A stretch of DNA of 13,676 nucleotides from positions 1 to 13,676 of the forward strand of contig WTGR01000411.1 of the NCBI GenBank assembly GCA_011523485.1, in the 5' to 3' direction. How positions within the stretch are numbered: position 1 is the first letter of the stretch; each line of letters starts with the position of its first letter. A program made the translations under genes and the position numbers. A model generated the notes under the pieces. It worked only from the letters and a program-made list of their open reading frames with translations. It was not told where the DNA came from and made no database searches. The stretch comes from Acidobacteriota bacterium. Its GTDB lineage: Bacteria > Acidobacteriota > Vicinamibacteria > Vicinamibacterales > UBA8438. Of the stretch, positions 13,666 to 13,676 are shown in pieces.

Positions 13666-13676
13666 TGCCGCTGCCC
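13386..13676 (-). CDS. ABC exporter ATPase C-terminus (partial, NHLP-type bacteriocin exporter)
   Basis: Only the last 96 codons are in the window; the gene enters from the right edge. It begins [18 protein letters not shown] (end of the ABC signature helix), then [15 protein letters not shown] (Walker B with catalytic Glu and D-loop), [20 protein letters not shown] (H-loop His) and [17 protein letters not shown], ending [10 protein letters not shown]. The wording ALDNHTQ...[24 protein letters not shown]...LARRQLV is typical of the exporter ATPases of NHLP-leader (nitrile hydratase-like leader peptide) bacteriocin systems. That would make it a peptide exporter in the inner membrane, probably with an N-terminal transmembrane domain beyond the window. 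Subfamily assignment from so short a tail is tentative. Confidence 0.82.
   Translation of the reverse strand, partial: GQRQRLLIARALARKPRILLLDEATSALDNHTQSVVQDSLGKLSITRIVIAHRLSTVRDADRIYVLDQGRIAESGRYDELIARDRIFAELARRQLV

Noticed and set aside
1..13676. CRISPR array, tRNA, rRNA, intact insertion sequence or reverse transcriptase
   Set aside because: No regularly spaced short repeats, cloverleaf-like sequence, transposase motifs or reverse-transcriptase motifs were seen in any frame.

Overview
The window is GC-rich DNA from a Gram-negative-type bacterium. An ECF sigma factor sits directly ahead of a multi-pass Ser/Thr kinase, next to exported caspase-family proteins and FGE-sulfatase-fold proteins. 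That mix is typical of Acidobacteriota, Planctomycetota and similar soil or sponge-associated lineages. Acidobacteriota is my best guess, but nothing here is taxonomically decisive. I saw no tRNA, rRNA, CRISPR array, reverse transcriptase or intact transposase.

Layout. (1) 1-304 is one arm of an inverted repeat whose partner lies at 6760-7009. (2) 279-2466, minus strand: an uncharacterised 187-aa protein followed by a secreted DUF4189 / peptidoglycan-binding / FGE-fold protein. (3) 2467-2897 is a divergent intergenic region. (4) 2898-6344, plus strand: an ECF-type sigma factor and a 919-aa membrane Ser/Thr kinase with a zinc ribbon, probably one operon. (5) 6345-7061 is a scar: the broken 3' end of an ABC exporter gene (minus strand), a few codons of an FGE tail, and the second repeat arm. 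(6) 7062-13008, plus strand: a caspase array made of an intact caspase-FGE fusion, a decayed caspase-Sel1 pseudogene, two short membrane-anchored proteins in a visibly lower-GC patch, and an intact caspase-Sel1 fusion. (7) 13386-13676, minus strand: the C-terminus of an ABC exporter of the type found with NHLP-leader bacteriocin systems. Its last 290 or so bases match the broken copy at 6387-6674.

How it may work. The three caspase modules are nearly the same from signal peptide through catalytic core but carry different C-terminal domains (FGE fold or Sel1 repeats). The FGE-fold protein on the minus strand carries the same short linker motif as the caspase-FGE protein but has no protease. 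This looks like a locus where one exported protease core is combined with exchangeable recognition or scaffold modules, reshuffled by recombination between long repeats. The surface-anchored proteins and the peptide-exporter gene suggest the site of action is the cell envelope or outside it. That functional model is inference. The domain calls, repeats, frameshifts and deletion scars are read directly from the sequence.
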